Shown: positions 48,331 through 60,087, counted from the stretch's first letter. The stretch is 64,000 bases of DNA from Triticum aestivum (GCF_018294505.1 NC_057812.1:65956875-66020874), one strand, 5' to 3'. Translations and numbers: made by a program. The notes: generated by a model from the letters alone, not told the origin.

Positions 48331-49230
48331 GGCCGCATGTTTGGAGCCGGAGCAACGACGCTCCGGAAGCCGCTTCCCCGTCACCGACTGCTACGCCGCA
48401 GCCCCACGCGACACCGTGGAGAGGCGCTCCGTCCGCGCCCTAGAGGTGAAGGGCAAGGAGCTTCGCCGAGTATGGGGTCGCCGCCGCGAGCTGACGCCGG
48501 CTGGCAGCTGCTTCAGGAGATATGCTTGCAATAGCATCGTCGTCACTGACGAGTGCCTCAAGCCGACAGCCTTAGGCACCGCCAGGCCCCGCCGTCACCA
48601 ACGACGGCCGCCGTTTTGCTGGTTGAACGACCTCATCAAGGCACGAACAGGTGCAGGTCCTCCTGGTACTACCTGTGGAGGAAGAACCGTGCATGCAGGC
48701 GCATGGTGAGGTTGTTCAACCGGCAAAAACGCCGGCTCCTCGTCGGGAAGCTCATCGGCATGTTCCTCCTCATCCTCGCCCGCGATGTACCGGAAGATGT
48801 CTCCGATCATGGCGTGGCAGCAGAGCAGAGACCGGCCTGGGACCTGGAACACGTCAACGATCAGGTTAGTTATTACTGTCGTCTCATCGGTCAACAGACA
48901 GAGGGACATTGGTGAAAGACAAAGGTCAGACGTACGTTTACTTACTGTATGAGACGAGGCGACGGACTCTGCTTCACGAGGAAGGGCCGGGCCGTGTGTG
49001 TTGGTGAAGAATGGAGGCGCGGGAGAGGGCGAAGATAAAGAGGAGGCCGATCGAGTGGGAGCACGGGGAATACGATTCCGACGATATGGACTGTGTACGC
49101 GCGCGCGTGCGTGATACCCGTCCACTCCTTTCTCCTCCGGTTCCATCCTCGTACGGCGGCAATCAGTGAGGCAAGCAGGGAATGCTCTTCCTCTCATCTC
49201 CTTTCCCCGATTCAATTCCCACCCAGCAGC
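48330..49230. pseudogene. Unrecognised GC-rich gene-like block, copy 1
   Basis: Matches 55430-55925 plus 56538-57040 across GACTGCTACGCCGCAG, CGCCGTGGAGAG-like text, TCACTGACGAGTGCCT, GGTTGAACGACCTCATCA and TTCAACCGGCAAAAACG. Open frames exist on both strands (for example MVRLFNRQKRRLL on plus), but frames differ between copies, which argues against a conserved protein. I do not recognise it. Confidence 0.4.
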
Positions 49231-49234
49231 GAGC

Positions 49235-49553
49235 AACTTAGACTAGTGTCATATGCATGATAATAGTCTAAGTTACTATTTTCATAGTGCAAAATAGCAT
49301 AGTACTAGTGTTATATGTGACCTTATTTAATAACTTGTAGACTCATGTTGTCTTGAAAAGCGCTATGTTACAATAACATACTCCCTCCGTAAACTAATAT
49401 AAGAGCATTTAGATTACTATTTTAGTGATGTAAACACTCTTATATTAGTTTACAGAGGGAGTATTATATTACTACTTCTCATTAACTACTTGCCACATAA
49501 GCAAAAAATTCTCGAGACGTGCTATGTTACTACCTAAGTTACTCCCACTATGA
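49235..49553. mobile_element. Harbinger/Tourist-type MITE split by a Stowaway
   Basis: The right end GTTACTCCCACTATG and the inner GTAGACTCATGTTGTCTTG match the MITE at 15519-15799. The left end is worn (CTTAGACTAGTGTCATATG). A Stowaway element sits inside at 49381-49461. Confidence 0.7.
49381..49461. mobile_element. Stowaway MITE, 81 bp, nested
   Basis: CTCCCTCCGTAAACTAATAT and its complement ATATTAGTTTACAGAGGGAG form the ends, with TA at 49379-49380 and 49462-49463. It is younger than the surrounding Tourist-type element. Confidence 0.95.
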
Positions 49554-49876
49554 GCTCAAATTTACCGACTAGAACCTACAGGCTGACATGGCAACTGTTG
49601 ATTGAAAATCAGATGGTCCCACGGTTGAAATCAGGGGGTGGAGGGAGATTAGCACGGGGACACGTAATCCCGTATGCTCCTTCCCTGACCTGTTGTCCGT
49701 AAGTCTAGGATTTTCGCCCAGCAGCCATCCATGTGCACGCGCTCAGAGATCAAAGCTTGAGCTAGTCACAGCCACAGCCCTCTCCACCTGTTGCCTTATG
49801 TGCCACATTGATGCCGTGCCTTACGGCTGCAGTAATCTTTCGTGACTACATGTCTGTCTCCTGAAGATGTAAAGTA

Positions 49877-50035
49877 CTCCCTCCGTTCCTAAATATAAGT
49901 CTTTTTAGAGGTTTCACTAGAGAACTACATACGGATGTATATAGACATATTTAGAGTTTAGATTCACTCATTTTGCTCCGTATGTAGTCACCTAGTGAAA
50001 TGTCTAAAAAGACTTATATTTAGGAACGGAGGGAG
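49877..50035. mobile_element. Stowaway MITE (Athos-like)
   Basis: Ends CTCCCTCCGTTCCTAAATAT and ATATTTAGGAACGGAGGGAG are exact complements, with TA at 49875-49876 and 50036-50037. Pairing continues inward through AAGTCTTTTTAGA and CACTAG. 159 bp. Confidence 0.95.
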
Positions 50036-50039
50036 TACA

Positions 50040-51670
50040 ACACTTCGCGATGTAAATATACATCTCAGCTGCGCGCCATCCGCCAACTGCCGTTCCATTT
50101 GCTTCCCTCCCTTCTTCCTCCCACCTCCCGTCCGCGCTACCGCCGCCACCTGCCCGCCCGCCCCCGCGTCAGATCCGGCCCCGCCGTCGCCCCCGTTGCC
50201 GGTTCCGACGCTCCTCCTCAGCCGGCCGCCGCCCGACACCGTGAATCAGCAGATTTTTCAACTCTTCTCTTCGTCGCCGCCGATTCGGCCTTCAATGTCA
50301 CCGCCCCGCACCGTCCCACGCCGCTCCACCCCGCTGCTGCACCGCGCCACGCCGGCAAGAGCGACGAGGCGGTGATGGCGAGGTTCGCACGTGAGCATCC
50401 GGAGTATGTGCAGGCCGAGCAGGAGTTCTGATGGAAGCGCGATGTTGGGGATATTTCCCATGGTTATAATCCGGCTAAATGTTTGACCCGGCCTAGAGCT
50501 TGAAGGCTATATAGGTCGCCCCGTTTTCCGGGTTAAGATAAGATGATAAGGCTCTATGGGTCGCCCCGTGTGTGCGTGCGTGCGTGATCTCCATCCACTC
50601 CTTTCTCCGGTTCCATTCGACGTACGGCGCAATCAGTCCGCTCCTTTCTCCGATTCGATTCCCACTCAACAGCCAAGTGCTTGTGCGCGCTCAGAGATCA
50701 AAGCTTGGGCTAGTTAGTACTCCCTCCGTACAGAGGGAGAGTAGCTAGCCAGGTCTCGTGTGGACGTGGATGGATGAGCAGGCAAGCTTAACTCGATCGG
50801 GATTTGGTTCTAGCTTCAGATTTCTTAGAAACACTGCACTTTCGCACTTCAGTTCAGTCGCACGACCTAACTAATCCACGCAGACTGAAGGAATTTTTTA
50901 TTTTGAAAAAAGAGACAAGAATACAGAAGTACAAAAAATATTTGTGGAAGTTATACTGCGAATACTCGTGGGATGAAGTTACCAGCATTGTAGATGCAAG
51001 CAGATGCATTGTCAAAGAAAGAAATCATCCCGAATGCAGACTGTGGAAGAAGTTACCAGCATGCTCCATGAACAGTACGTAGCTGGCAAGAAGCTTGTGG
51101 CCGGCAGCACGCCTTTATTCATCGGAATCTCTATATGAATTTTATATGAATTTTGATTTTGCTACGAGCATGAAGAACCAAGTCATCATATCAAGAACAT
51201 GGAAAGAACAAGCAATGATGCCGCGTGGAAATTAATGGGTGCCGATCGTCGGTCATGGACGACCACGCGATGAATACGTACGCTAGATTTTCTCCACCAT
51301 CCACGCCGAGGGAACTTAATTATAAATGGAAGGGATGGAGTAGTGGACATAGACAGCATATGGATAAGCTTCGTGAAGCAATACCTGGAGGAACACATAC
51401 CGTCAGAACTAGGTGTGCTGCTAATAGAAGCAAACCAATCGGTTCAGATATTTTAACCCGGTGTTGAATTAACTGCACCCGGTGTGAAATTAACTGCAAG
51501 AAATACAAGCATAGATGTATGGGACTGTGTCATTGCAGTTGCCAAGTATAGATGGAGGCTTTGCATTGCCTGCCCAGGCTGCAGTTAATTTACATCTGTA
51601 CTACTACTTCCAAACCCAGCAGCAAAAGGTTGACTTAACTGACAACTTGAGCCTGAACTGCCCAGGTTCT
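50040..51670. other. Intergenic DNA, duplicated in part downstream
   Basis: A short GC-rich run at 50080-50430 has open frames rich in Pro and Arg on the plus strand, not recognised. Bases 50570-50715 match 56880-57030 (CTCCTTTCTCCGGTTCCATT and GCTCAGAGATCAAA), and 51400-51545 match 58365-58470. I see no confident gene. Confidence 0.5.
50720..50739. mobile_element. Stowaway remnant consisting only of its two termini
   Basis: The 20 bases CTCCCTCCGTACAGAGGGAG are the left and right ends of a Stowaway element joined with nothing between. The flanks are TA on the left and AG on the right. Compare the ends of the 49381-49461 element (CTCCCTCCGTA and ACAGAGGGAG). Confidence 0.75.
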
Positions 51671-51860
51671 CATTATACCCCCTCAGTAAACAAATATAAG
51701 AGCGTTTAGTGATCTAAACAATCTTATATTTGTTTACTGAGGAGTAGTTAGCAAAAAAACCTAGTCCCTGAAACAATAAGTTCCTACCATAGATCATAAA
51801 CAAGAACACATTGCCGCACAAGCAAATCATAAAAAAACTGTCGGACCAGGCCGACCACCA
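51540..51860. repeat. Thrice-repeated segment, copy A
   Basis: Shares CTGCCCAGGCTGCAGT, TTCCAAACCCAGCAGCA, AAGGTTGA and AACAATAAGTTCCTACC-like text, in the same order, with 55085-55335 and 58577-59470. Copy A carries a Stowaway insertion and copy C a LINE insertion at different points. Confidence 0.85.
51678..51744. mobile_element. Stowaway MITE, 67 bp
   Basis: CCCCCTCAGTAAACAAATAT pairs with ATATTTGTTTACTGAGGAG, and TA flanks both ends (51676-51677 and 51745-51746). It interrupts copy A of the thrice-repeated segment at 51540-51860. Confidence 0.9.
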
Positions 51861-51892
51861 GATCAAACTACATGGGGAATCCAGAACATTAC

Positions 51893-53290
51893 CGGCCGCG
51901 ACCCTTGGCTGTATTTCCATGTGCTCGAGAACACGAGCATTCTGCAAGATACAGTACGCCAGCTTGACCTGATCATTGTAGCACCGGAACCCGCTCATGT
52001 AGACTGTCCTGAGATGACCATGGTGACTCATATGGGAGCCTACCTCCTCCACCACCTCATCGCTCCCACCGTCGTCAAGGCTCAGATATACCATCTGCAT
52101 TTCAAAAGATTGCAATCAGTCGGTCAAAGCAGTCCAAGTACAGGTCTTTCTTGAAAAATGATGCAATCAGGCAGTAGCAGTATACTTGAGATCCATGTGT
52201 TTTTTTATATAAATTGATAAAAATGGCATTCACATCTAAATGCAACATCTCCAGTCGGGCACAATATCCAGACAGCGGGTAAGTTGAAGAACTCCGTTAT
52301 CGGCATTTGGCTGCCTAGAGAAGACAGTTAATTGGACAAGTCAGATGCCTCAAATGCATAAACATGCCAGGTGGTCTTGTTGTCAGCTACTGCAACTGAA
52401 ACATAACAAGGACAAAAAACATGACATTGAAATCCAATTTCAAGAACTATAATGTACGCAAACAAGAATGAATAAATAAATTAATAAACACCAGTTAACC
52501 TGTTCATATCCATGTATATAAGCTTGCACATGTAGTATCTTTGCTGAAAAATACTTGGAACTAAAGTGAATACATGGGTCAGTCCTTTGCTGCCTTTAGA
52601 CACTATTATTGTAGCCTTATCTAATTTCGAGCAACCATAAAGTACTGTAGGGACCCGTTGTCCTTCATACTCATAATGGGCAAGATCAGCAGCATGAAAC
52701 TCAGTCATCTTGACATTCATTCCTTGAATTAGTAAATGTTGAAGTTTGTCAAGTTGGTGTGATATGCTTAAATTAGTCCTGCTGATCAGTACTGTAAACC
52801 CACATATACCTGGGTGTGGCTTTATAGAAACAGCAGCCAGAAACAAGGACTGCACACGAAAGCTGCCTTGAACACCCAAGGCCTCGAGAGGAAAGTGATG
52901 AACTTCTTCGGATAGCGAATAATTTTTCTTCAGGTCAGAAGCTATGATCTTCGCTTCCAATGAAGCGGCAAAGCCGATCCACCTGTCAAGATGAGCAAAG
53001 TCCTCTTTATACAAACCACACCTGATGCAGAAGTTATCGATCCATATCCCACTATGCCATTTAGTAACCCAATTTACAGCCTCAGTGAACTTAGCTCGTT
53101 TTATTTTGAGAAAACATCAATGTGTCGTTCATCAGTGTCTAAATCCAGACCACTGGGGCCATAAAAACACAGATTACAGCGGAATGTCCAGAGCATTCTC
53201 CAACTTCTCCAAACAATGCTTGTCCTCCTCACAGCCTCTTTAAGAGGAACCAGTGACATGACAGCAGGTTGAATCTCCCATGACAAGGGT
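51893..53290 (-). pseudogene. F-box/LRR (FBD-type) gene, broken
   Basis: F-box proteins of this grass family are thought to select substrates for SCF ubiquitin ligases. From 53290 the minus strand encodes the end of an F-box (VPLKEAVRRTSIVWRSWRML). A missing A in the run at 53103-53107 shifts the frame before NWVTKW-like text; the frame resumes at 53014 with MYKEDFAHLDRWIGFAASLE and LRR-like text (EVHHFPLEALGV, LDKLQHLLIQGMNV). The middle appears shortened. A last exon at 52094-51893, between a TGCAG acceptor and a GTAATG donor-like site, encodes the C-terminal FBD-like region (HMSHHGHLRTVYMSGFRC). No start codon or complete F-box is found upstream. Non-functional in this form. Confidence 0.7.
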
Positions 53291-53299
53291 CAAAGAAGG

Positions 53300-55084
53300 G
53301 CCTGAATTTTCAGTCGGGTTGGATTTTAATCCATGCTCCCTGCCCCTGTCCCAGGCAACTAACCCCATAAAACACCTTTTTTTATTTGCCCCAGAGGTTA
53401 AGATCCGTGGAGAACACCACAGGAATCACATCACAGACTAACTTTCACGCACTGGTTGGATCCTCAGGGTAACAGTGAAATGCTTAAGTAAATACAGTAC
53501 TTTTTTTTTGCCCTGCTCTGATTCAAGGAGAAGAAAGAGAAAAGAGGGACCGGCGGAATGGCAGCTACCCTACCCCAGGCGAGGAAGGCTCTCCATCCGC
53601 AAGGACGGATCGTCGCCGACTCCGTGGTGGTGCTCCGCCTCGCCGCCTCATCGTCGAAGTGGCGCGCTGCAGGGAGGAAGGAACGGCGGGTTAAGGGGGG
53701 AAATGTATCCGCAATCGATCGATCTACTCAGGAATGTCTACACTGCTGCTTACTTGCTTCGCCAGAGTGTGAGGGGGAGGGGGAGGAGGAGGAGCGGCTA
53801 CTTCGCCGTCTTCTTCTCCTGCTCCGGCCATTGCTGCCGGAAGATCGGCGGAGCTCCGGCCATGGCTTCTGGAAGCTGGAGCGATTTCTCCGTGGTAGGA
53901 AAAAAACAGAAGAGAAAAATGCGATGAGAGAGAGACGGCTGTTCTTAGATGGGCTGGGCTGGGCTCGTTCTCCAGCCCAGCCTCATGGGCCGAGACCCAC
54001 GAGCTCTTCCTGTGTCTCTGGCCGAGGCGGGCAGGCGCTGCAGCGTTGCTTGCGATACATTAGTCCCACCTCGGAAGTTTACGGCGAGCGGAACCGGTTT
54101 ATAAGGCGGGGTGCGGCATCTTGTAGCACGACCTTACTTGAACAGGATCTGTTCTATAGGCTCGTACAGCTGCATCCTTTACCAATAAGGAGGCAAGCAC
54201 TTCAGTCTGGTCTGATGAATTCTGACCACTGGGCCAGAGCGTGATTAACGGCCAGGATTCACCTGATGGGTAAGTCCGACGGCTGTAGAGGATCGTTCCT
54301 GCCTAGCTCACACCTGTGCAGGATGGCCCAGTGGTTGTCTGACAGACACAAAAATAATTTTTCATTTTTATTTCCATATGCAGAAATAATCTGCAATATT
54401 TTCCACCAATGCCTCTTCTATTATACTACTTTCATACAGAAATAAATAATCTGCAATGTTTCACTAATGCAACCCTTTTCTTCTTACCTAAAGAGTCATC
54501 TTCAAGAAAACAATCTGTAGTTTCATTTTCAAAATTCCTTAACCACATAATCTAACTCATTTCTTCCTCACAGAATCTGAAGCACCTGCAAATAATCTGT
54601 AGTTATATTTTTAAACTTCTTTAGCCACACAATCTGATTCACATTTTAGCTTCTTCAACCACAGAATCTATTTCTATTCGTAATCATACAGCTGAAAGTA
54701 TCTATCATTCCATTCATGATATACCAATGGGAGTCAGTAGAGCCAGACAAATGGTTCAGCAGTGCTCCTTCTACATTTCAGAGACTTAAGATGTGTGCTG
54801 AGTGTGAGTGTGATAGTTGCCCCAGAACAATAAACCACGTGAGTTTAACCATCACATTGACAGCATTATCTCTTTGCACGACAGGCTCTCAAGAACCCAC
54901 CCAACTGTCAAGCTTACAGCATCCACCATCATCAGTATTACTCGTACATGATCGACGCCAAACTTTGCTTGAGCATTCACCAGCCAAGTTCTTTCCGCAG
55001 TTAGCGGTAGCTTCAGCGGCACCTGACGGGGACAAACAATAACCTCTTGTAATGTAAGTTACAAAAAAGAAAAAGAAAAAGAGC
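53300..55084. other. Intergenic DNA, no supported gene
   Basis: A GC-rich stretch (53540-54060) has overlapping open frames on the plus strand (the longest 228 codons) without recognisable domains, and I do not call it. Bases 54350-54700 repeat a loose motif built on AATAATCTG(C/T)A and CACAGAATCT, suggesting a decayed tandem array. Confidence 0.5.
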
Positions 55085-55335
55085 CTGCCCAGGCTGCAGT
55101 GAGGGTTCCCATGATGTGATTTACACCTGTACTACTTCCAAACCCAGCAGCAGAAGGTTTGAATGAACCGACAAGTTGAGCCTGAACCGTTCAAGTTCCA
55201 GTTTCAGTTGCCAAATAATCCTGCAGTTCGTGGAACAATAAGTTCCTACCGTAGATAGATCAGAGGCTCATAAACGAGAACACATTGCAGCAATCGGACG
55301 ACACACAAACAAATCATAGAAAAACAATAGGCTCG
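55085..55335. repeat. Thrice-repeated segment, copy B
   Basis: The uninterrupted version of the segment also found at 51540-51860 and 58577-59470. It leads directly into the gene-like block at 55430, whereas copy A leads into the F-box pseudogene. Confidence 0.85.
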
Positions 55336-55927
55336 AGCTAGATCAAATCAAATCATGGGTGTCATCTCGGAGGCTGTTTTCGTCTTCCGTGTACACAATC
55401 ATACACTCACTACTTCATGTGCAGAACCAAATCCGCATTCTTGAAAACAGGAGCCGGGGCCGAGCGCCGCTTCGCCATCACCAACTGCTACGCCGCAGGC
55501 CCACACGACGCCGTGGAGAGGTACCGTCCATTCCACGACGCCCTCGAGGTGAAGGGCAGGGCGTGCTTTGCCGGCTATGGGGTCGCCACCGCTGACGCCG
55601 GCTGGCCGGACGAGGGTGGGCTAACTGCACTCCTTGCAGGCCTGGCGAATAGGGTGAGACCCAGTTCTCAAGAACATGATGGTCACTGACGAGTGCCTAA
55701 AGGTGTCCACCTCGTACCACCTCGTAGGTCCTGCGCCTCAGTGTCCCGTGAGGGCTTGGGCGCGACCGGGCCCGCCGCCGACGGCAACCGCCGCCGTTTT
55801 GCTGGTTGAACGACCTCATCATGGCACGAGCAGATCTCCCTGGCACTTGTCGAGGAAGAGGCGGTCGACATGGTGAGGTCGTTCAACCGGCAAAAACGAC
55901 GGCTCCTCGCCGGGAAGCTCATCGTCA

Positions 55928-56537
55928 TCCGACGCCCTTCGTTCGTGCCATTGACGCTTCTTGGCATGCTCCTACTTCGATTATCCTTATGGACAGGGCT
56001 ATGCATCATGGTGGCCCAGACGACGCTTGCGTGGATATCCTGGCGTGGCCTTGGCGGCAAGCTGCCCTTCGACCTCGGCGACGATACACCGGTGTCGTGC
56101 CCTTCGGTCTCGGTGGAGCGCCGTCTTGCGGCTTCGACGGTGGCACACCGGTGTCACCGCACGAACTCGGCTATGCGACGCCCTTCGTTCGTGCCAATGA
56201 TGTTCCTCTGTGAGCTGCCGTTTTTGGTGCCTTTTTTCTCCCTAGGGCTTCTTGTGGTTCTTTGTTGATGGTGGAACGAGCTGCTCGGCGGAGCTTGCTC
56301 CTGAGGTGTTGGTTACCAGGGTTTTCGGTTTGGTCTCTGTGCCAACCTTCCCCTCTGTTTACTTCGTTCTTTCTCTAGTTTTTGGCTCTCCTCCTGGGCG
56401 CCGTCCTCTGTAATTTTCCTTTGCACTTTGTGTGCGCCTTCATGTATTTGTACTGACTGCCAAGTCACTCTTCGAGTTGGAATATAACAAGCGGTGGGGT
56501 TTGACCCCCCCCCCCCGTCAATCTCGAAAAAAAAAAA
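55928..56537 (+). mobile_element. 5'-truncated retroposon with poly(A) tail
   Basis: Alignment of copy 2 with copy 1 (48760-48810) shows about 610 bp present here only, between GGGAAGCTCATCGTCAT and ATGTCTCCGATCATGG. The insert ends with a C12-13 run, GTCAATCTCG and A12. A poly(A) end fits a 5'-truncated LINE or another retroposed RNA. No RT domain remains. The replaced 40 bp of copy 1 suggests a small deletion at the site. Confidence 0.6.
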
Positions 56538-56747
56538 ATATGTCTCCGATCATGGCCTGGGACCTAGAACATGCCAACAATTAAATTAGAGACTAGTAGT
56601 AGCATTTTCTCGATCTTAGCACTCGTAACTAGAACATCTGCAACAAATGAACGAATGATCATTATTGCACTAAGACAAGACAAACACACTTAGGGACTCA
56701 CTTGTGCAAGGTTTTCGGAGCCGAACTCTGCTTCACGAGGAAGGCCC

Positions 56748-56748
<1 letters not shown>

Positions 56749-56807
<59 letters not shown>
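56749..56807. repeat. (TG)n microsatellite
   Basis: About 29 TG units with a single CG interruption near 56782. Expected to be polymorphic between accessions. Confidence 0.97.
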
Positions 56808-57402
56808 TGGGGAGGGGAAGAAGTTGCAAGGGACGCAATATAAAGAGGAGGCGAGTGGGAGGGGAATAGGATTCCGATGCAATGTGATCTCCACTCCTTT
56901 CTCCGGTTCCATTCGACGTACGGCGGCAATCAGTGAGCACAGGGAATACTTTCTCACTCTCTCATCTCCTCCACACCTTTCAGCAGCCATATGCGTGCGC
57001 TCAGGGATCAAAAGCTGAAAGCTAGTCACCACTAAATTTGGTTCTGGTTTCAGATCCTGGGGAAAAAGCAAGAGAGATAAACTGAAAAGAGGAAGAAGAA
57101 AGGGTCGCATTGGGTGGTGGGTGTGTGGAGAAAGGAGTGGAGACTAGTTCAGAGACCATGTAAAAAGAGAGTCTAGTTCAGAGACCCCCACGCAGGCAGA
57201 GCACTGACATTTTGCGTTTGAGTTGCGCAATTTAACAAATCCAGATGGACCGAAGCAAATTTAAAGGGAGATTAGACAACAGAAACTTGTGAAAATAGTA
57301 CACTAATACGAGAATTTTCATGGGATGATGGCAGCACTGTAATGGATGCAAGCACAAGCAAGATACCAGCATGGTCCATAATCGTGCAGCACTGGCACCA
57401 CA

Positions 57403-58283
57403 CTTTTATCATTGGGTAAACTAGCAAATGAGTACGTGCGTTGCAAAACCTACTGAAGTTTGGACTTTTATCATTGGGTAAACTAGCAAATGAGTACGTG
57501 CGTTGCAACGGGTGAAAAAACACTTCCTAATCTAATAATCACGAGTCCAAACTTCAGTAGGTTTATGTCCTTTACTTCAACACATGGCATCCCATCTGAG
57601 TTCCTATATATTTATCTTTCTTTCCACTCTCGTTGACGTTGGCCTCAGTGTTGACATCAACACAACACGTTTGAATATTGTCAATCTTAAGACGTCTCCC
57701 TCTCGGCATGCGATGCAAATGAGCCCGTGCGTTGCAACGGGTGAAAAGACACTCAATAATCTAATAACCATGAATTCGTAGGTTCATGTCCTTTATTTCA
57801 ACACATGGCATCATAGCTGTGTTTCTATTTATCCTTCTTCCCACTCTCGTCGACGCTGACCTCAGTGTGCACACCATCACAACACGTTTGAATCTTGTCA
57901 ATCTTAAGACGTCTCCCTTTCGGCATAGGATGATAAATCTATATTTTTCTGTGAAGTCGTCACGAGGCATGCATGCGTGGTTATAGATTTTGTTTTTGTT
58001 CCCCATCCTGGTTTTGCCTGCCTAAGTGTTTCATCGTAAATAGCATTGCTTTTAATGGTTAACTGTTAAAAATAATATCATATTCAGATTCGACATATTT
58101 TTCTAATCAAATTTTATATGTAACATGTTAAATTTGGAGCTATGGTTAAAAGTTATGGATTTTTAAAAAATCAATTAATATGTACTACGGGTTTATTACC
58201 AAAAACTTGAGGGGGTTTCTGCAAAATAACATGACGGACCAAGAATACCTATTTCTTTTATTAGTAGGGGTATAGAGTATAGA
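57403..58283. mobile_element. Unclassified grass repeat with GTGCGTTGCAACGGG terminus
   Basis: The motif CAAATGAG(T/C)(A/C)CGTGCGTTGCAA begins copies near 57426, 57491 and 57717, and the block ends near TTATTAGTAGGGGTATAGA (58258-58277), the two kinds of end I recognise from a very common grass DNA repeat. Two direct units of about 230 bp (57482-57711 and 57712-57935) share TTTCAACACATGGCATC-like text. The class is not settled. Confidence 0.55.
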
Positions 58284-58576
58284 TAAATCTTTGAGGGCAG
58301 TACAATAGACATTTAGATATACACAACAGGCGGTAAAAGATGATGTTTGAAATCACGCACTGTGTCAGGATTAGGTGTGCTGCTAACACAAGTAACCAGC
58401 CGATTCAGATATTTTGCCCTGGTGTCAAATTGACTGCACGAATAGATGTACGGGTGGGATTGCAACTGCAAATCAAAGGGAGACGAATGAGGGGAGGGAG
58501 TTAGATGGTGGCAAAAACACCCATATAGAGGTCAAATGGATGTGGAGTTTAGTTAGTGACATTTAATTCTAACTCA

Positions 58577-59470
58577 CAGGCTTTGCATTGCCTGCCCAGG
58601 CTGCAGTGAGGGTTCTCAGGATGCGATCTACATATCTTCTACTTTTTTTTTAAAACGGAGGCAAAAGATTTGCCTCTTCAATTAAATAAGGAAGAGTAGA
58701 GTTTAGAGTTCTACAACGCACTCACAAATAAGCGGCATGACAATTACTCGTACAATATGATGTTCCCTAGCTTTCTTGCGCCAGCAGTAACCCAAAGTTT
58801 AGCATCTTCTAAAATGTTGGTTAGGAGGACCGGTGGTGGTGCGCTTTTTTGACGGAATACTCGGGCGTTTCTCTCATTCCAAATGGTCGAAGAAACAAGC
58901 ATGGTGAGCGAAGCCATTGCGTGGCGGTGAGGGTTGCGGTCGTCGGTTCTTTTTTGCCACCACTCAGTGACGGTTGCTTCTAACTGCCAATTGGAGGTGT
59001 CCATGTGCGTGAGCCCAAGCCTCTCGATGATTGATCTCCAGAGCCTAAGCGTGTAACTACACTTGACAAAGAGGTGTATCCCCGTTTCTTGTTCTCTTTT
59101 GCAAAGCGGGCAAGGGCCACAATTTGGCCAACCACGCTTCTCCAAACGATCGGCAGTCCAAATCCTATCTTGCAAAGCCAACCAAGCAAAGAATTTAACC
59201 TTTGGAGGTGCCCAAGCCTTCCACACCATGCGGTCCATGGGGGACAGAGTCAGGCCTAAAAATTGTGCTTTGTAGCTGACAAACCTAACATCAAAAGGTT
59301 GAATGAATTGACAAGTTGAGCCTGAACCGTTCAAGTTCCCATTTCAATTCGCAAAAAATCCTACAGTTCTTGGAACAATAGGTTCCTACCATAGATCTAA
59401 ATCATAAATCAAGCTAAAAAAACACATTGGTGCAATCAGAGAATACACAAACAAATCCTAGAGAAACTAT
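58577..59470. repeat. Thrice-repeated segment, copy C
   Basis: Matches copies A and B on both sides of the LINE insertion: CTGCCCAGGCTGCAGTGAGGG up to about 58637, and AAAAGGTTGAATGAATTGAC from about 59289 onward. Confidence 0.85.
58638..59288 (-). mobile_element. 5'-truncated L1-type LINE
   Basis: On the minus strand a frame of about 175 codons (to stop 58744) carries the zinc-finger RVT domain that follows reverse transcriptase in plant LINEs: WKAWAPPKVKFFAWLALQ, CGPCPLCKREQETGIHLF and CSYTLRLWRSI. Then come an untranslated end with GAGGCAAATCTTTTGCCTCC and a short A run. The RT domain itself is missing, as expected from 5' truncation. It inserted into copy C of the repeated segment. Confidence 0.88.
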
Positions 59471-60087
59471 CGGAGAAGGAGGCTGACTACCGGATCAACT
59501 ATATGGAAAATCTACAACAGCTACAAGGAAGTATCAAAAGGACACTGCCTATCAAGAGTGATTACTGGAACGTGACCATACCTGCAGATTTGCTGACACA
59601 CACCAAGTGGACGACAACAGGCGCCTCTCAAGAATGTCAGTGGCATGCCAAGGTCCAATGCTGACACTTTTTACACTAACCACATAGTAAGTCGTAGAGC
59701 AGCAGCAGCTCCACATTCCCCGGTGATGGCAGAGAAGCCTTGATAAGTTGATGTCATGTTGCAATGTTGATCTGTTGGATGTGAGAGATCGGTGGATATT
59801 GGCGAGGTATTAAAGGAGGCAGATGGCTGTGTTGTGCTTCTGAATCAAACACCTGTGCATAAGAGCTGTCCAGAAATGAATTCGAGTATTTTTTATGACA
59901 TGGCTGGATCAGAGGTTTGCAGAAGTAGTTAGGGGGAGGCAACCTTTTAATAATAGATGATTAGAAACGGAACATGCTGTCCAACTAAAATGGCAGTCTA
60001 CAACAGAATATGATACAAAAACAACCAGGCTCTTCACATAAACTTCTAGATCCTCCATTGATCATTATAAAATTGGGGTAATTATCC
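59471..60087. other. Intergenic DNA / 3' side of the GT34 gene
   Basis: No coding region recognised. The part next to 60088 is presumably 3' UTR of the glycosyltransferase gene. The part near 59540-59760 has F-box-neighbourhood similarity to the 51.8-52.0 kb area only in short pieces. Confidence 0.5.

Larger units (their letters stand above)
55430..57040. pseudogene. Unrecognised GC-rich gene-like block, copy 2
   Basis: Duplicate of 48330-49230. On the plus strand a frame reads KTGAGAERRFAITNCYAAG and ALEVKGRACFAGYGV before a stop near 55687. The corresponding frame in copy 1 diverges after VKGKELRR. A retroposon-like insertion at about 55928-56537 splits this copy, and a TG microsatellite lies in its downstream part. 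Product unknown. Confidence 0.4.

Noticed and set aside
53558..54244. A 228-codon plus-strand frame as a gene
   Set aside because: No domain, atypical composition, and overlapping alternative frames. The neighbouring F-box remnant is on the other strand. Left uncalled.
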